This document shows, piece after piece, positions 62,658 through 64,000 of a DNA stretch of 64,000 nucleotides. Under the pieces are notes generated by a model. The model saw only the letters and a list, made by a program, of their open reading frames with translations, was not told the origin of the DNA and ran no database searches. How positions within the stretch are numbered: position 1 is the first letter of the stretch; every line of letters begins with the position of its first letter. Made by a program: the position numbers and the translations under genes. The DNA is from an uncultured Flavobacteriaceae bacterium (GTDB lineage: Bacteria; Bacteroidota; Bacteroidia; Flavobacteriales; Flavobacteriaceae): NCBI GenBank assembly GCA_947504035.1, contig CANNGA010000009.1:149327-213326 (forward strand), given 5' to 3'.

Positions 62658-64000
62658 ATGAAAAAAAAATACTCAAATTTATTCAAATTAATCTTAAGTG
62701 GGTTAATATTATCTAGTCCAGGTTATGAGACACTAGCTCAAACTACACCAACACCGCAAACTATGGAATTCGGATCTGTCACAAATATCTTAGCAGATGA
62801 AACAAGTCCGAATGTTGACGCCTCTAGTAATGTATTATTAAATGGATTTGATGTTTCAGCAATTTCAAGTTCAAATATATTTATTGCTTTTGCGATAGAG
62901 GGCAATAGTGCTGGTACTGATGCGCATGGTGGAGCGTCTGATGCCGTTCTTGGGTGGTTTGGCAATGCCACAACCTCTATCAGCTCAGCTTCTCTATCAA
63001 CAAATAGCGAAAATGAGATATCAATTAATTCTGCTACTTTTGCATACGAGCAAGCACTTGGAGGTGCTGCTTTAGACTTTACAATTACTGCAATTAGAGA
63101 TACAAACCCTGTAGGAACTCTTGTTCTTACAAATCCACCTCACAATACATCAATAAATTTAGACTTCTCATCTCCTACAACAGGAAGTTTCAGTAGTATA
63201 GATGAAATAGTTATAACTCCTGCTAATCCGATATTTGGTGGTTTTAGTATAGATGAGTTAGAGGTAGGTGCTGTCGGTGCTTCTAACAACCTTCCTATAG
63301 TAACATCACCTTCACCGCCCACAGTTCTAGAAGATGCTGTTAATGTAAACTTAGCAGACAATATTCAAATAAGCGATGCCGATAACGATGACCAAACGGT
63401 TTCGTTTGTAATCACAGGAGGAACCTTAAATTTGGGGGCTGCAGGAATTACATTTGGAGGAAATGGTAACGGCGCTGCGTCTTTCACTGCACAAGGGACT
63501 CTAGCCAATATCAATGCAGCCTTAGATGCGGCTACATTTATGCCATCAGCAGATCTTAATGGGATCAATGCTGGAGGAATTTCATTTACTAGTAATGACG
63601 GGACAGACAATTCAGCGCCGGTTTCTGTCAATTTTAATATCACAGCAGTAAACGATGAACCGAGTTTCACTGCAGGCGCAGATGAAACCATAAACGAAGA
63701 CGCAGGAACACAAACTGTAAACGGATGGGCTACAAGCTTAAATACAGGTGCTACTAATGAAAGCGCTCAAACACTAAGCTTTACCGTAACAAACAATAAC
63801 AATACACTTTTTAGTGCGCAACCTGCTATAGATGCCAATGGCAACTTAACATATATCCCTGCTGATGATGCTAGTGGTACTGCTACTGTTAGTGTTGTGT
63901 TAACTGATAATGGTGGAACTTCTAATGGTGGCGACGATACGTTTGCGACCCAAACGTTTGATATTACGGTGAATCCTGTAAACGACGAACCGAGCTTCAC
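62658..64000 (+). CDS. Large secreted adhesin with cadherin-like repeats (3' end outside the window)
   Basis: An open frame runs from the ATG at 62658 to the end of the window (447 codons) with a signal peptide (MKKKYSNLFKLILSGLIL..TLAQ). About residues 35-215 form a globular domain, followed by a cadherin-like domain (PTVLEDAVNVNLADNIQIS) and the start of a repeat of about 110 residues: the VNDEPSFT motif appears at 63648 and again at 63978, exactly 330 bases apart. The repeat contains DETINEDAG and FDITVNPVNDEPSFT. Such genes usually encode giant surface proteins exported by the T9SS; the sorting domain would lie beyond 64000. Confidence 0.78.
   Translation, partial: MKKKYSNLFKLILSGLILSSPGYETLAQTTPTPQTMEFGSVTNILADETSPNVDASSNVLLNGFDVSAISSSNIFIAFAIEGNSAGTDAHGGASDAVLGWFGNATTSISSASLSTNSENEISINSATFAYEQALGGAALDFTITAIRDTNPVGTLVLTNPPHNTSINLDFSSPTTGSFSSIDEIVITPANPIFGGFSIDELEVGAVGASNNLPIVTSPSPPTVLEDAVNVNLADNIQISDADNDDQTVSFVITGGTLNLGAAGITFGGNGNGAASFTAQGTLANINAALDAATFMPSADLNGINAGGISFTSNDGTDNSAPVSVNFNITAVNDEPSFTAGADETINEDAGTQTVNGWATSLNTGATNESAQTLSFTVTNNNNTLFSAQPAIDANGNLTYIPADDASGTATVSVVLTDNGGTSNGGDDTFATQTFDITVNPVNDEPSF

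Noticed and set aside
62738..64000. Several minus-strand open frames (for example 63365-63691 and 63767-64000)
   Set aside because: The plus strand carries a continuous frame with a signal peptide and cadherin-like repeats; the minus-strand frames have proline/serine/valine composition typical of antisense shadows.
1..64000. CRISPR array, insertion sequence or integron
   Set aside because: No regularly spaced direct repeats, transposase text or terminal inverted repeats were recognised on either strand.

Overview
The window reads as a low-GC chromosome segment from a marine-type member of the Flavobacteriaceae (Bacteroidota). The support is: at least five genes for large secreted proteins, of which at least five end in a type IX secretion (T9SS) C-terminal sorting domain; a PorZ-like T9SS protein; Bacteroidota promoters of the form TTG-N17-20-TAnnTTTG; almost no Shine-Dalgarno sequences; and family markers such as DUF5686, DUF2723/GT117, the FHS-type sugar MFS, and signal peptides ending in AQ. 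No phage, IS element, CRISPR array or integrase is visible.

Layout. 1-382 is the end of gdhA. 506-5981 is a tightly coupled porZ-like / recO / TonB-receptor operon. 6175-15203 is an accessory block on the minus strand: three large paralogous T9SS proteins and two small paralogous secreted proteins that share a GYIWGPL-type motif. 15423-23518 holds recX, an outer-membrane barrel, and the biotin genes: bioB alone, then a coupled operon bioF / DUF2007 protein / bioD / bioA / beta-ketoacyl synthase. An ATP-grasp gene of glycan type lies between them on the opposite strand. 23660-27000 (plus strand) has a DUF2975/XRE regulator pair, a small secreted protein, umuC and a beta-barrel. 27030-38994 (minus) is the housekeeping run rplM-rpsI-rpsB-tsf, pyrH-frr, a short DUF5686 barrel, an RND exporter, asnS, rpoN and a PAP2-like membrane protein. 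39223-47042 has tsaC/sua5, ygiQ, polA and a sugar MFS. 47306-50224 is an HYR-domain T9SS protein. 50595-56233 has a metallophosphoesterase, a CxxC-less thioredoxin, a polysaccharide deacetylase and a DUF2723 protein. 56434-61528 is tRNA-Gln followed by rimP-nusA-infB. 61697-64000 has a secreted tail-collar protein and the start of a large repeat adhesin that runs off the window.

How the genes work together. The biotin genes cover 7-keto-8-aminopelargonate to biotin, and the linked ketoacyl synthase probably serves pimeloyl supply; no bioC or bioH is present here. rplM-rpsI-rpsB-tsf, pyrH-frr and rimP-nusA-infB supply the translation apparatus. The secreted proteins would leave through the T9SS, to which PorZ belongs.

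The most interesting signals are: a perfect intrinsic terminator inside the rimP-nusA-infB leader, preceded by a four-codon upstream ORF whose stop lies in the terminator loop; the T9SS paralogue array with N-terminal domain exchange and small secreted partners; the unusual gene content of the biotin operon; and a palindrome overlapping the promoter of the DUF2975/XRE pair. All functional statements rest on reading the sequence and on knowledge of the families; no search was run.
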